From: an uncultured Clostridia bacterium
GTDB lineage: Bacteria; Bacillota; Clostridia; Christensenellales; CAG-138
DNA: 40,144 nt
Direction: 5' to 3'
Assembly (NCBI GenBank): GCA_937900325.1
Contig: CALCEX010000168.1
Coordinates: 1-40,144 of the forward strand
In this document: piece after piece, positions 8,726 through 15,843 of the stretch
How the letters are laid out: the number at the start of each line of letters is the position of its first letter
Position numbering within the stretch: position 1 is the stretch's first letter
Made by a program: the position numbers and the translations under genes
The notes under the pieces: generated by a model
The model's input: the letters and a program-made list of their open reading frames with translations, nothing else
Databases searched by the model: none
Told to the model about the DNA's origin: nothing

Positions 8726-8755
8726 TTGACAGATATATTTGGTCTCTTTTAAAAT
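8726..8755 (+). promoter_or_regulatory. Promoter of the small membrane protein gene
   Basis: TTGACA (8726-8731), an 18-base spacer and TAAAAT (8750-8755), 30 bases before the 8785 start codon. The minus-strand CLC promoter lies back-to-back with it. Confidence 0.6.
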
Positions 8756-8784
8756 TATATTATAAATTAAAGGAGGGATTAAGG

Positions 8785-9066
8785 ATGGAAAACAGAAAAA
8801 CGGAATACAGGAAATACGCTCTGTATACCTTTCTTACGCTGATGATAGAGCTGTCCATCGCGTCCTTGATGGATCTGCTTATCTCAAAATTCCAGTCGGT
8901 TTATCATCCGGCGAGCTATATTCCCATGTACGAAAGGCTGTGGGATCACGGGATATTGAAGGTGATATGCGTAACCGGGGCCTTATTCCTTTATTTTATA
9001 ATCAAGTGGTATTGTGAGGGAGAAAAAACGCATGATGGTTCCGGCGCTCAGGAAAAAGCCGAATAG
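8785..9066 (+). CDS. Small two-helix membrane protein, unknown function
   Basis: A 93-residue product starting at ATG after a strong AGGAGGG site at ideal spacing, preceded by a consensus-like promoter. Two hydrophobic segments are visible, about residues 10-32 and 58-78, separated by a polar loop rich in Tyr and Pro. The tail is charged (EGEKTHDGSGAQEKAE). No known family is recognised. It stands alone and ends at a bidirectional terminator. Confidence 0.7.
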   Translation: MENRKTEYRKYALYTFLTLMIELSIASLMDLLISKFQSVYHPASYIPMYERLWDHGILKVICVTGALFLYFIIKWYCEGEKTHDGSGAQEKAE

Positions 9067-9096
9067 ATACCCGCGCCGCACTGACGATAATATAAT

Positions 9097-9127
9097 AAAA
9101 AAGGCTCCGCAGCGCGGAGCCTTTTTT
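9097..9127. terminator. Bidirectional terminator
   Basis: The AAAAAAGGCTCCGC / GCGGAGCCTTTTTT stem (14 bp) with a 3-base loop is perfectly symmetric, with A and T runs. It serves the small membrane gene and the convergent hydrogenase operon. Confidence 0.93.
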
Positions 9128-9132
9128 ATGAG

Positions 9133-10875
9133 TTAATTCTTTACTATGGTGGGCATATCCCAGCCGTGATGGTCGGTATGCAGCAGGTGATGAGATTTTT
9201 CGCCCAGGGGAGCCGTCAGGTATTCCTTATACAGCGCCAGCACGTCGGGGTTCTCATGGGAGAAGCGCAGCTTATCCCTGACGTCCAGCTTCCAGAGAAC
9301 TCTGCCGCGCTCATCCGCCAGCTCGCAGCCGTCTACGATGGGCTGACCGCCGCCGCCCGCGCAGCCGCCGGGGCAGGCCATTATCTCGACGAAGTCGTAA
9401 CGCACCTCGCCGCGCCTGATAGCCTGAATGAGCTTGCGCGCATTGCCAAGGCCGCTGGCAACGGCTACATGTACCTCTCCCGCGCCGGGTATTTCGAATA
9501 TGGATTCCTTCCAGCCGTCCATGCCCCGGACGGACTTAAAGGCGTCGGGATCCGGGTTTTTGCCGGTGATGAGGTAATATGCGGAGCGCAGCGCCGCATC
9601 CATAACGCCGCCGGTAGCGCCGAATATGACGGCGGCTCCGGTGCCGGTACCCAATGGACTGTCAAATTCCTCCTCGGGCAGGAACACGGGGTTGATGTGG
9701 TTGGCGCGCATCATGATATTCAGCTCGCGGGTGGTGATGACCACATCCACGTCTGGATCGCCGCAGGCGTCGTTCATGGTGGGCAGAGCGCACTCGCTCT
9801 TCTTGGATACGCAGGGCATCACGGATACCACGAATATCTTGTGGGGATCCACGCCTATCTTCTCGGCAAAGTAGCTCTTTGCCAGGGCGCCGAACATCTG
9901 CTGAGGGGATTTGGCGGTGGAAAGGCTATCCGTCAGCTCGGGATACTGGGACTTCAAGAAGCGCACCCAGCCCGGGCAGCAGGAGGTGAACATGGGCCAG
10001 CTGTGCTGATCCCTGTGGGTAAAGCGCTCTATAAATTCGCTGCCCTCTTCCATTATGGTAAGGTCGGCGGTAAAGTTGGTATCGAATACATAGTCGAAGC
10101 CTATGCGGCGAAGGGCTGCGGCCATGCGCTTTGGCGTGGCGAACTCAGGATCGAGACCGTAGCGTTCGGCCCATGCGCTGCGCACTGCGGGGGCCACCTG
10201 AACTACGGTTACGGTGTCCCTGTCGTCAATGGCGTCATATACCCTGCCGGTATCGTCGCGCTCCCTGAGGGCGGCGGTAGGGCAGTGGGTAATGCACTGG
10301 CCGCAGTAGGTACACTCTGTATCCTGTATCCTGCGGTTGCGGGATACATCCACCATAGCCCATGAGCCCGTGCCGAGCAGATCCCATATGTTTACGGACT
10401 GTACCTTATCGCAGATCTGTATGCAGCGCATACACATGACGCATTTGCTGTTCTCCCTGATGAGAGGAGCGGTAATGTCGATCCTGTCGTTGTGAAGCTG
10501 TTTGGGGTAGTGTATGCCGCGCATATTGAAGTCGTTGGCAAGCGACTGGAGGGTGCAGTTTCCGCTTCTGGTGCAGTTGGTGCAGCTTACGTCGTGATGG
10601 GACAGCAGCAGGCGCAGATTGGCGCGCCGCGCCTCGCGCACCTTGGGGCTGTTGGTAAATACTTCCATTCCTTCCGCCACTACGTTGTCGCAGGAGGGGA
10701 CCAGCCGGTCATGGCCGCTCACCTCCACGCAGCATATGCGGCAGGCCGCTATCTCGTTTATATCCTTGAGATAACAGAGCGAGGGTATCTCGATATTTAC
10801 GGAACGGGCGGCCTCCAGTATGGTGGTTCCCTCCGGCGCGGATACCGGTATATTGTCTATTCTGAGGTTTACCAT
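9133..10875 (-). CDS. [FeFe] hydrogenase catalytic subunit
   Basis: Reversible H2 production or uptake at the H-cluster. The 580-residue protein has four parts. A plant-type [2Fe-2S] domain comes first (Cys pattern around residues 34-62). A His-ligated [4Fe-4S] segment follows (HHDVSCTNC...C). Next come two [4Fe-4S] ferredoxin motifs (CVMCMRCIQIC and CTYCGQCITHCP). The catalytic domain has all three signatures: TSCCPGW at 297-303, MPC at 353-355 in MPCVSKKSE, and MACPGGCAGGGGQP from residue 499. All H-cluster cysteines are present. The length and domains match the HydA/HndD type that works with a pyridine-nucleotide subunit. The start overlaps the end of the upstream gene by 7 bases, so the two are translationally coupled. 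Maturation genes hydEFG are not in this window. Confidence 0.95.
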   Translation of the reverse strand: MVNLRIDNIPVSAPEGTTILEAARSVNIEIPSLCYLKDINEIAACRICCVEVSGHDRLVPSCDNVVAEGMEVFTNSPKVREARRANLRLLLSHHDVSCTNCTRSGNCTLQSLANDFNMRGIHYPKQLHNDRIDITAPLIRENSKCVMCMRCIQICDKVQSVNIWDLLGTGSWAMVDVSRNRRIQDTECTYCGQCITHCPTAALRERDDTGRVYDAIDDRDTVTVVQVAPAVRSAWAERYGLDPEFATPKRMAAALRRIGFDYVFDTNFTADLTIMEEGSEFIERFTHRDQHSWPMFTSCCPGWVRFLKSQYPELTDSLSTAKSPQQMFGALAKSYFAEKIGVDPHKIFVVSVMPCVSKKSECALPTMNDACGDPDVDVVITTRELNIMMRANHINPVFLPEEEFDSPLGTGTGAAVIFGATGGVMDAALRSAYYLITGKNPDPDAFKSVRGMDGWKESIFEIPGAGEVHVAVASGLGNARKLIQAIRRGEVRYDFVEIMACPGGCAGGGGQPIVDGCELADERGRVLWKLDVRDKLRFSHENPDVLALYKEYLTAPLGEKSHHLLHTDHHGWDMPTIVKN

Positions 10876-12704
10876 GTGCTTTTCCTCCCTCCCCTGAATA
10901 TCCCGTAGCCGAAGTGGTCACACCTCAGGCAGCGGGACGACTCGGCGGCGGCCTCCTCTTCGGTCATGCCGCACTCGATGCAGGTAAAGTCGTTCTTGCG
11001 CTCGCAGGCCTGGCGCTCAGTGGTATTGATGCGGCCGTGAGGCGGGTTGTTGGTGAGCTGCGGGTCGGGTATGGCGACGTCAACGCTGATCTCGTGATGG
11101 AATCCCAGGTACTCGTCTATGTTTGCCGCGGCTACCTTGCCGGCGGCTATGGCGCGGATAACGGTCGCAGGGCCGGTCACGCAGTCGCCTCCGGCGAATA
11201 CGCCGTCCATGTCGCCTATCTGGCCGCTGGTTTCGGCGATAAAGGTTCCGCGCTTTATGGATATCTTGCTCTGCTCAAAGCCGTGGGTCTCTATGCCCTG
11301 GCCTATGGCTACAATGATTATATCGGCGGGTATGCGTATCTCGCCGCGGGCGGCTTTTTCCGGGCGGGGCCGGCCGGCGGCGTCTATATTGCCTATTATC
11401 TGGGGCTGCGCCCAGAGGGCTGCGGCGCGGCCGTTTTCGTCAGCCTCTATGCGGACGGGGGCGGCGAGGGTAACGAGCTCTACGCCCTCGGCTATCGCGC
11501 CCTCAACTTCCTCCGGAAGCGCGGTCATGTCGGCCTGACGGCGGCGGTACACGCAGGATACCTTCTTTGCGCCGAGGCGGACGGAGCTTCTGCAAACGTC
11601 CATCGCCACGTTGCCGCCGCCTATGACGACTATCTCCTTGCCGGTAAAGTCGGGCAGGTTGTCGTCGCCTATGGCGCGGAGCATCTCAACGGCGCTCATC
11701 ACGCCCTCGCTGTTTTCGCCTTCTATGCCGGTCTTTTTGTCGGTATGGGCGCCTATGGCTATATAAAGGGCGTCATATTTGTTCTTGAGCTCGTCAAAGC
11801 TTATGTCGCTTCCGATGGTTATGCCGGTCCTTACTTCTATGCCGGTAGAGAGTATGGATTCGATCTCCTTGTCCAGTATCTCCCTTGGGAAGCGGTAGGA
11901 GGGAATGCCATAGCGCAGCATGCCGCCCAGCTTTGATCGCTGCTCGAATACGGTTACCCTGTGGCCCATAAGGGAGAGGTAGTATGCCGCGGAAAGTCCG
12001 CCGGGGCCGCCGCCTATAACGGCTACGGTCTTGCCGGTTGGCAGGGCGTTGGAGGGGTTGGGCACGTCTCCGGAGTGGTCTACGGCGTAACGCTTCAGGC
12101 CGCGTATGTTTACCGCATCGTCTATCATGCGGCGGCGGCAGCGGGCTTCGCAGGGATGCTCGCATATGTAGGCGCAGGCGGAGGGAAAGGGATTGTCCTT
12201 GCGGATCAGCCTGACGGCGTCGGCATAGCGGCGGTTTTTGACAAGAGCGACATAGCCGGGTATATCCACGCCGGCGGGGCAGAGGGCCACGCAGGGCACG
12301 GGGTTCTGCATTCCGCCGAGACAGCGGTGATGCAGTATATGCTCTTCGTAGTCATCCCGGAAGCCGGCAAGCCCATCGGATACCAGGCGGGCGGCATCGC
12401 GACCGATGGCGCAGTCCGCAGAGTTATATATGACCCTGGCGGTGCGCTCGATTATGGCGAGGGTCTCCATTGTGGCTTCTCCGTTGAGGACCTGCTCCAG
12501 AAGGGCGGCAAGCTGGCCCAGGCCTATGCGGCAGGGTACGCACTTGCCGCAGGTCTGCGCATGACACAGCCTGAGAGAGCTGAGGGCGAGGTCGACAGGG
12601 CACAGGCCCGGAGGGCTGGAAGCGATACGCCTTTCAACGTCCCTGTAAAGGCCCTCGATAACGGTCTGGGAACGGCTGGGCGTCATGATGTCAAGTCTGC
12701 TCAT
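10869..12704 (-). CDS. Hydrogenase-linked NAD(P) oxidoreductase: NuoF iron-sulfur domain fused to GltD-like flavoprotein
   Basis: A 611-residue fusion. Residues about 40-110 match the C-terminal [4Fe-4S] domain of NuoF/HydB (CGKCVPCRIG with Cys52, 55 and 58, and a later DCAIG). The FMN/NADH-binding part of NuoF is absent. From residue 130 on, the protein resembles the small subunit of glutamate synthase. It has an N-terminal iron-sulfur domain (CVALCPAGVDIP ... CEHPCEARCRR), a FAD Rossmann motif VIGGGPGGLSAA near residue 229, an NAD(P) motif VIGGGNVAMD, and YRRR consistent with NADPH preference. A CIECG...CLRCD cysteine cluster ends the chain. The likely role is moving electrons between NAD(P)H and the hydrogenase, perhaps with ferredoxin. 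It is the first gene of the pair, with an AAGGAG site 8 bases before ATG. Confidence 0.9.
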   Translation of the reverse strand: MSRLDIMTPSRSQTVIEGLYRDVERRIASSPPGLCPVDLALSSLRLCHAQTCGKCVPCRIGLGQLAALLEQVLNGEATMETLAIIERTARVIYNSADCAIGRDAARLVSDGLAGFRDDYEEHILHHRCLGGMQNPVPCVALCPAGVDIPGYVALVKNRRYADAVRLIRKDNPFPSACAYICEHPCEARCRRRMIDDAVNIRGLKRYAVDHSGDVPNPSNALPTGKTVAVIGGGPGGLSAAYYLSLMGHRVTVFEQRSKLGGMLRYGIPSYRFPREILDKEIESILSTGIEVRTGITIGSDISFDELKNKYDALYIAIGAHTDKKTGIEGENSEGVMSAVEMLRAIGDDNLPDFTGKEIVVIGGGNVAMDVCRSSVRLGAKKVSCVYRRRQADMTALPEEVEGAIAEGVELVTLAAPVRIEADENGRAAALWAQPQIIGNIDAAGRPRPEKAARGEIRIPADIIIVAIGQGIETHGFEQSKISIKRGTFIAETSGQIGDMDGVFAGGDCVTGPATVIRAIAAGKVAAANIDEYLGFHHEISVDVAIPDPQLTNNPPHGRINTTERQACERKNDFTCIECGMTEEEAAAESSRCLRCDHFGYGIFRGGRKSTW

Positions 12705-12799
12705 TATCGCTGCTCCTTATTTAAAAAAAGTGATGCTTTTGGGGGAAAATGAAACACGATACGAATTGTTTTGCACAAAAGATGAACTTCCCCTCTAAT

Positions 12800-12829
12800 A
12801 TTGTAGTGGCGGCGAGAGGGTTTTGTAAA
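12800..12829 (-). promoter_or_regulatory. Hydrogenase operon promoter
   Basis: On the minus strand TTTACA (12824-12829), an 18-base spacer and TACAAT (12800-12805) make a plausible promoter about 95 bases before the first start codon. Confidence 0.55.
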
Positions 12830-12836
12830 GTATAAA

Positions 12837-12854
12837 TTTTGCAAATGTACAAAA
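12837..12854. promoter_or_regulatory. Candidate redox-type operator before the hydrogenase promoter
   Basis: The imperfect 18-bp palindrome TTTTGCAAATGTACAAAA is symmetric at 14 positions and sits 7 bp upstream of the -35 box. Its outer TTTTG/CAAAA arms loosely resemble Rex-type sites (TTGT...ACAA). Rex control of hydrogenases is known in clostridia, but this assignment is a guess. Confidence 0.35.
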
Positions 12855-12961
12855 TTACAACGAATATTGATATTTTTATTACAAACGGCGCAGACGGCGT
12901 CGCCGCCGCCTGAACTTCTGCCATGAATATTTTTTGTCTTTGAATTGCAAAAAAGCGATTT

Positions 12962-13462
12962 TTATTTGGGATTGTTTGAAAGAGTCACGCAGACGTGGCC
13001 GACGCAGAAAAGCACCGAGAATACTACCAGCGGCCACTGCCTGAGCGCCACGCCGCAGAGCAGGAACAGGCAGCATGGTATTATGGCAAGGGTCAGAGCC
13101 TTTTTGCGGGAGGGGGATCTGCCGTAGAGTATCCAGAAGATAAAATACGCGAGAAGCAGGAGAGCGCTGCCAAAGAGGTATATAATGAAATCCTCCGCTG
13201 ATCTGAAGCCGAACTTATCCAGCCCTATGCAGACGGCCATCAGGACAATGCAGGCGAAGCGGCTTATCTGCTCAAGCATATTGATGAACCTGCTTTTGCA
13301 CCTGTTCTCCATATTACGGTGTCTGAGGGCGAATATCGCGTTGGGTATCATCATAAGAAATATTATGGCCATGCCCCAGGGGTTGAGCATTTCCGGGAGG
13401 GCGGAGGTGACGAATATGGCGGTGGGGCCGTCCGCCCCGCCTATTATGCCGGCACTTGACAT
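12962..13462 (-). CDS. Small membrane protein with N-terminal GGADGPT (OadB-like) motif
   Basis: A 166-residue protein starting at an ATG that follows AAAGGAG. Its first 20 residues contain GIIGGADGPTAIFVTS, which closely resembles a conserved segment of the beta subunit of Na+-translocating decarboxylases (OadB/GcdB). In that family the segment lies deep inside a much larger membrane protein. Here it sits at the extreme N-terminus. It is followed by about four hydrophobic segments (roughly 25-45, 65-85, 92-112 and 125-158) separated by basic loops (RHRNMENRCKSR, RSPSRKK). No biotin carrier or decarboxylase gene is nearby. It could be a stand-alone family sharing the motif or a remnant. Function is unknown. 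Confidence 0.7.
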   Translation of the reverse strand: MSSAGIIGGADGPTAIFVTSALPEMLNPWGMAIIFLMMIPNAIFALRHRNMENRCKSRFINMLEQISRFACIVLMAVCIGLDKFGFRSAEDFIIYLFGSALLLLAYFIFWILYGRSPSRKKALTLAIIPCCLFLLCGVALRQWPLVVFSVLFCVGHVCVTLSNNPK

Positions 13463-13821
13463 TTGCAGTTATCTCCTTTAAGAAACTATTTAATGTTCAG
13501 CAGTCGCTTTACAAGCTGACTGCGTAATTATAAATCGGCGGGAGGATCATTTCAACAGCTTTTGATGCAGCTTGGCGGAGGTTATCCCCGCAAGGCTGAA
13601 AACCATAAGCGGCAATGATGACAGGCACGTCTGCGATAATAAACTTATGAGTCTTTTTTATCAAAAACGTTATTGCCAAAACCTTTGGTAACGATATAAA
13701 ATATAGATGAGATCAATAGGCAATAACAATTAGCGATAACAGGAAAAGAGATAGAGAGCAAGCCATATAGAAAAATCCGATGATCGTGCCTACTGGCCGA
13801 AAATGATATAAAGCGGTTGAT
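13463..13821. other. Intergenic region upstream of the glycine riboswitch
   Basis: About 360 bases without a convincing gene. Short ORFs here lack ribosome binding sites. Only a short inverted repeat GCAGTC/GACTGC (13500-13523) and the promoter at 13673-13700 stand out. Confidence 0.5.
13673..13700 (+). promoter_or_regulatory. Candidate promoter of the grdXEB operon
   Basis: TTGCCA (13673-13678), a 16-base spacer and TATAAA (13695-13700). It lies about 120 bases before the first riboswitch aptamer and is the best match in the region. Confidence 0.45.
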
Positions 13822-14010
13822 GAATGCAGGAGATTCCGCCGTAGATTGGCGGAAGCCGAAGGAATAAGCGGCGCACATTGCCGGCGCGCTGTGAACATCT
13901 CAGGCGAAAAGACTGTATTCTGACGGGACTCTGGAAAGCGAAGGCACCGAAGGAGCAACCTGTAACGATATGAAAAACAGGGAATCTCTCAGGTTAATAA
14001 ACAGAGGGCA
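13822..14010 (+). promoter_or_regulatory. Tandem glycine riboswitch (gcvT-type)
   Basis: Two consecutive glycine aptamers. Aptamer 1 (13822-13920) has P1 strands GAATGCAG (13822-13829) and CTGTATTC (13913-13920), the GGAGATT / ATCTCAGG pairing, and a CCGAAGGAATAA core. Aptamer 2 (about 13925-14010) has GGACTCTGG, the hallmark CACCGAAGGAGCAA, and AATCTCTCAGG. The linker is only a few bases. The 3' strand of the second P1 (CAGAG, 14002-14006) pairs with CTCTG (13929-13933) and is also the start of the downstream terminator. Glycine binding should therefore prevent terminator formation and switch the operon on. This fits a glycine-consuming pathway. Confidence 0.93.
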
Positions 14011-14051
14011 GGCGGCATATTTTGTATGCGGTTAGCCCTCTGTATTTTATT
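14001..14051 (+). terminator. Riboswitch-controlled terminator
   Basis: ACAGAGGGC (14001-14009) pairs with GCCCTCTGT (14035-14043), followed by ATTTTATT. Its 5' arm overlaps the P1 strand of the second glycine aptamer, so the two structures exclude each other. Confidence 0.85.
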
Positions 14052-14078
14052 CGGTGGGGCTGGAAGGGAGCAATAATA

Positions 14079-14480
14079 ATGCGCGGCGGTCACGATTATC
14101 TGCTGATAACCAATAATCCCCTTGTGGTAAGGTGCATGGGTGACTGTTATCCCATAGAATTCGTGGAGGGCGGATACAGGGATGTTCTCGTGAAGGCCCG
14201 GGACATGGTCTACATAGGACATACTCTGTACACTCATCCTCTGGCCGGCAGCGTGAAGCCCAACGAGACGGTGTACCGTTCCATAGCGGTATCGAAAAAT
14301 CCCCACGCATTTTCCCAGGAGCAGGCCGAAATGATGTCCAACAGCATCATGGTCTACGATAAATTTCTTCCTAAAAAACGCATGCTTACAGACGAGCTTT
14401 TGAAGGATTTTCAACTGGTTGACTATACCTTGATCGCAGGCGCCATGGAATTTGACGCAGCGGCGGGTCTGGCAAAATAG
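14079..14480 (+). CDS. grdX: Glycine reductase cluster protein GrdX
   Basis: A 133-residue soluble protein matching the GrdX family, found as the first gene of many glycine reductase clusters. Features visible here include ITNNP near the N-terminus, the central GGYRDVLVKARDMVYIGH and HPLAGSVKPNETVYRSI. The biochemical role of GrdX is not established. The ATG at 14079 follows GGAAGGGAG; the longer open frame upstream would run through the terminator and is not a real start. It lies just behind the glycine riboswitch and 50 bases before grdE, so it should be co-induced by glycine. Confidence 0.88.
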   Translation: MRGGHDYLLITNNPLVVRCMGDCYPIEFVEGGYRDVLVKARDMVYIGHTLYTHPLAGSVKPNETVYRSIAVSKNPHAFSQEQAEMMSNSIMVYDKFLPKKRMLTDELLKDFQLVDYTLIAGAMEFDAAAGLAK

Positions 14481-14530
14481 AACATCATTCCCAAAACCCA
14501 AAATAAGAATAAGAAAAGGAGGTGTTTTCT

Positions 14531-15823
14531 TTGAAATTGGAACTTGGATTCATAGAGATCAAGGACATTCAATTCTCAAAGGAATCAAAGCTTGAAAACG
14601 GCATTCTCTTCGTAAACGCTGACGAGGCCAAGAATTTCGTTTTCGAAGACGACGACGTTAAGGCCTGCGTAAAGGACGCTCATTTTGACATTGCAAAACC
14701 CGGTGAGAGCGTTCGCATTACCCCGGTCAAGGACGTGATCGAACCCCGCGTCAAGGTCGAAGGCCCTGGCGGCGAATTCCCCGGCGTCATCGCCAAAGTA
14801 GACACCGTAGGCTCCGGCAAGACTCATGTGCTCCGCGGCATGGCAGTCGTTACCGCCGGCAAGATCGTTGGCTTCCAGGAGGGCGTTATCGACATGAGCG
14901 GCCCCGGCGCCGACTACACCGCTTTCTCCAAGCTGCTGAACCTGGTGCTGGTATGCGAGCCTGTTGAGGGCGTACATCAGCATGAGTATGAGCACGCCGT
15001 GCGCATAGCCGGTCTTCGCGCCGCCACGTATATCGGCGAGCTGGGCCGCAATGTTGCTCCCGACGCCACAAAGGAATTCGAGACTCTCGGCATCAAGGAA
15101 GGCATTCAGAAGTGGCCGGATCTGCCCCGCGTGGCATATGTCCATATGCTCCAGAGCCAGGGCCTGCTCCATGACACCTATGTATACGGCGTAGACGCCA
15201 AGAAGAGCCTTACCACCATCATCAACCCCACCGAGACCATGGACGGCGCCATCATAAGCGGCAACTGCGTCTCTGCCTGCGATAAGAACACCACCTATCA
15301 CCATCAGAACAACCCTGTGGTGGCAGACCTGTTTGAGCAGCATGGCAAGACTCTAAACTATGTGTGCAATATCATAACCAACGAGAATGTATATCTGGCT
15401 GATAAGATGCGCTCCTCCGACTGGACGGCAAAGCTCTGCCGCCTGCTGGATCTTGACGGCGTTATCGTATCTCAGGAAGGCTTCGGCAACCCCGATACCG
15501 ACCTTATCATGAACACCAAGAAGATCGAGCTTGAGGGCGTAAAGACCACCATCATCACCGACGAGTATGCCGGTCAGGACGGTAAGTCCCAGTCCCTGGC
15601 GGACGCTGATCCTCTGGCAGACGCGGTGGTGACCGGCGGCAACGCCAACCAGGTAATAATCCTGCCCAAGATGGACAAGGTCATCGGTACGCTGGAGGAT
15701 ATCGACAGGATAGCCGGAAGCCATGCGGGCTCCCTGCGTCCTGACGGCACCATCGAGGCCGAGATACAGGTCATCACCGGCGCTACCAACGAGATGGGCT
15801 TCGGCTATCTCAGCGCAAGGTAA
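14531..15823 (+). CDS. grdE: Glycine reductase component B, proprotein GrdE
   Basis: A 430-residue proprotein of the substrate-binding component B. GrdE is cleaved autocatalytically before a cysteine that becomes a pyruvoyl group. The pyruvoyl binds glycine as a Schiff base for attack by the GrdB selenolate. The conserved site is visible as SGNCVSACDKNTTYHH, with cleavage expected between Asn245 and Cys246. This yields fragments of roughly 26 and 20 kDa. The start is TTG at 14531, 8 bases after a perfect AGGAGG, giving the family-typical MKLELG; the GTG at 14522 overlaps the ribosome binding site. The gene is followed 20 bases later by grdB. Confidence 0.95.
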   Translation: MKLELGFIEIKDIQFSKESKLENGILFVNADEAKNFVFEDDDVKACVKDAHFDIAKPGESVRITPVKDVIEPRVKVEGPGGEFPGVIAKVDTVGSGKTHVLRGMAVVTAGKIVGFQEGVIDMSGPGADYTAFSKLLNLVLVCEPVEGVHQHEYEHAVRIAGLRAATYIGELGRNVAPDATKEFETLGIKEGIQKWPDLPRVAYVHMLQSQGLLHDTYVYGVDAKKSLTTIINPTETMDGAIISGNCVSACDKNTTYHHQNNPVVADLFEQHGKTLNYVCNIITNENVYLADKMRSSDWTAKLCRLLDLDGVIVSQEGFGNPDTDLIMNTKKIELEGVKTTIITDEYAGQDGKSQSLADADPLADAVVTGGNANQVIILPKMDKVIGTLEDIDRIAGSHAGSLRPDGTIEAEIQVITGATNEMGFGYLSAR

Positions 15824-15843
15824 TAAAGAAGGAGGCCAAATCC

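Noticed and set aside
8677..8784. Fluoride riboswitch before the CLC gene
   Set aside because: I searched the leader by eye for the conserved core and did not find it.
13600..13960. Small minus-strand ORFs (77 and 81 codons) in the region before grdX
   Set aside because: They overlap the riboswitch antisense, lack ribosome binding sites and show no family features.
14022..14078. N-terminal extension of GrdX
   Set aside because: It would start inside the riboswitch terminator and lacks a ribosome binding site; the ATG at 14079 has one.
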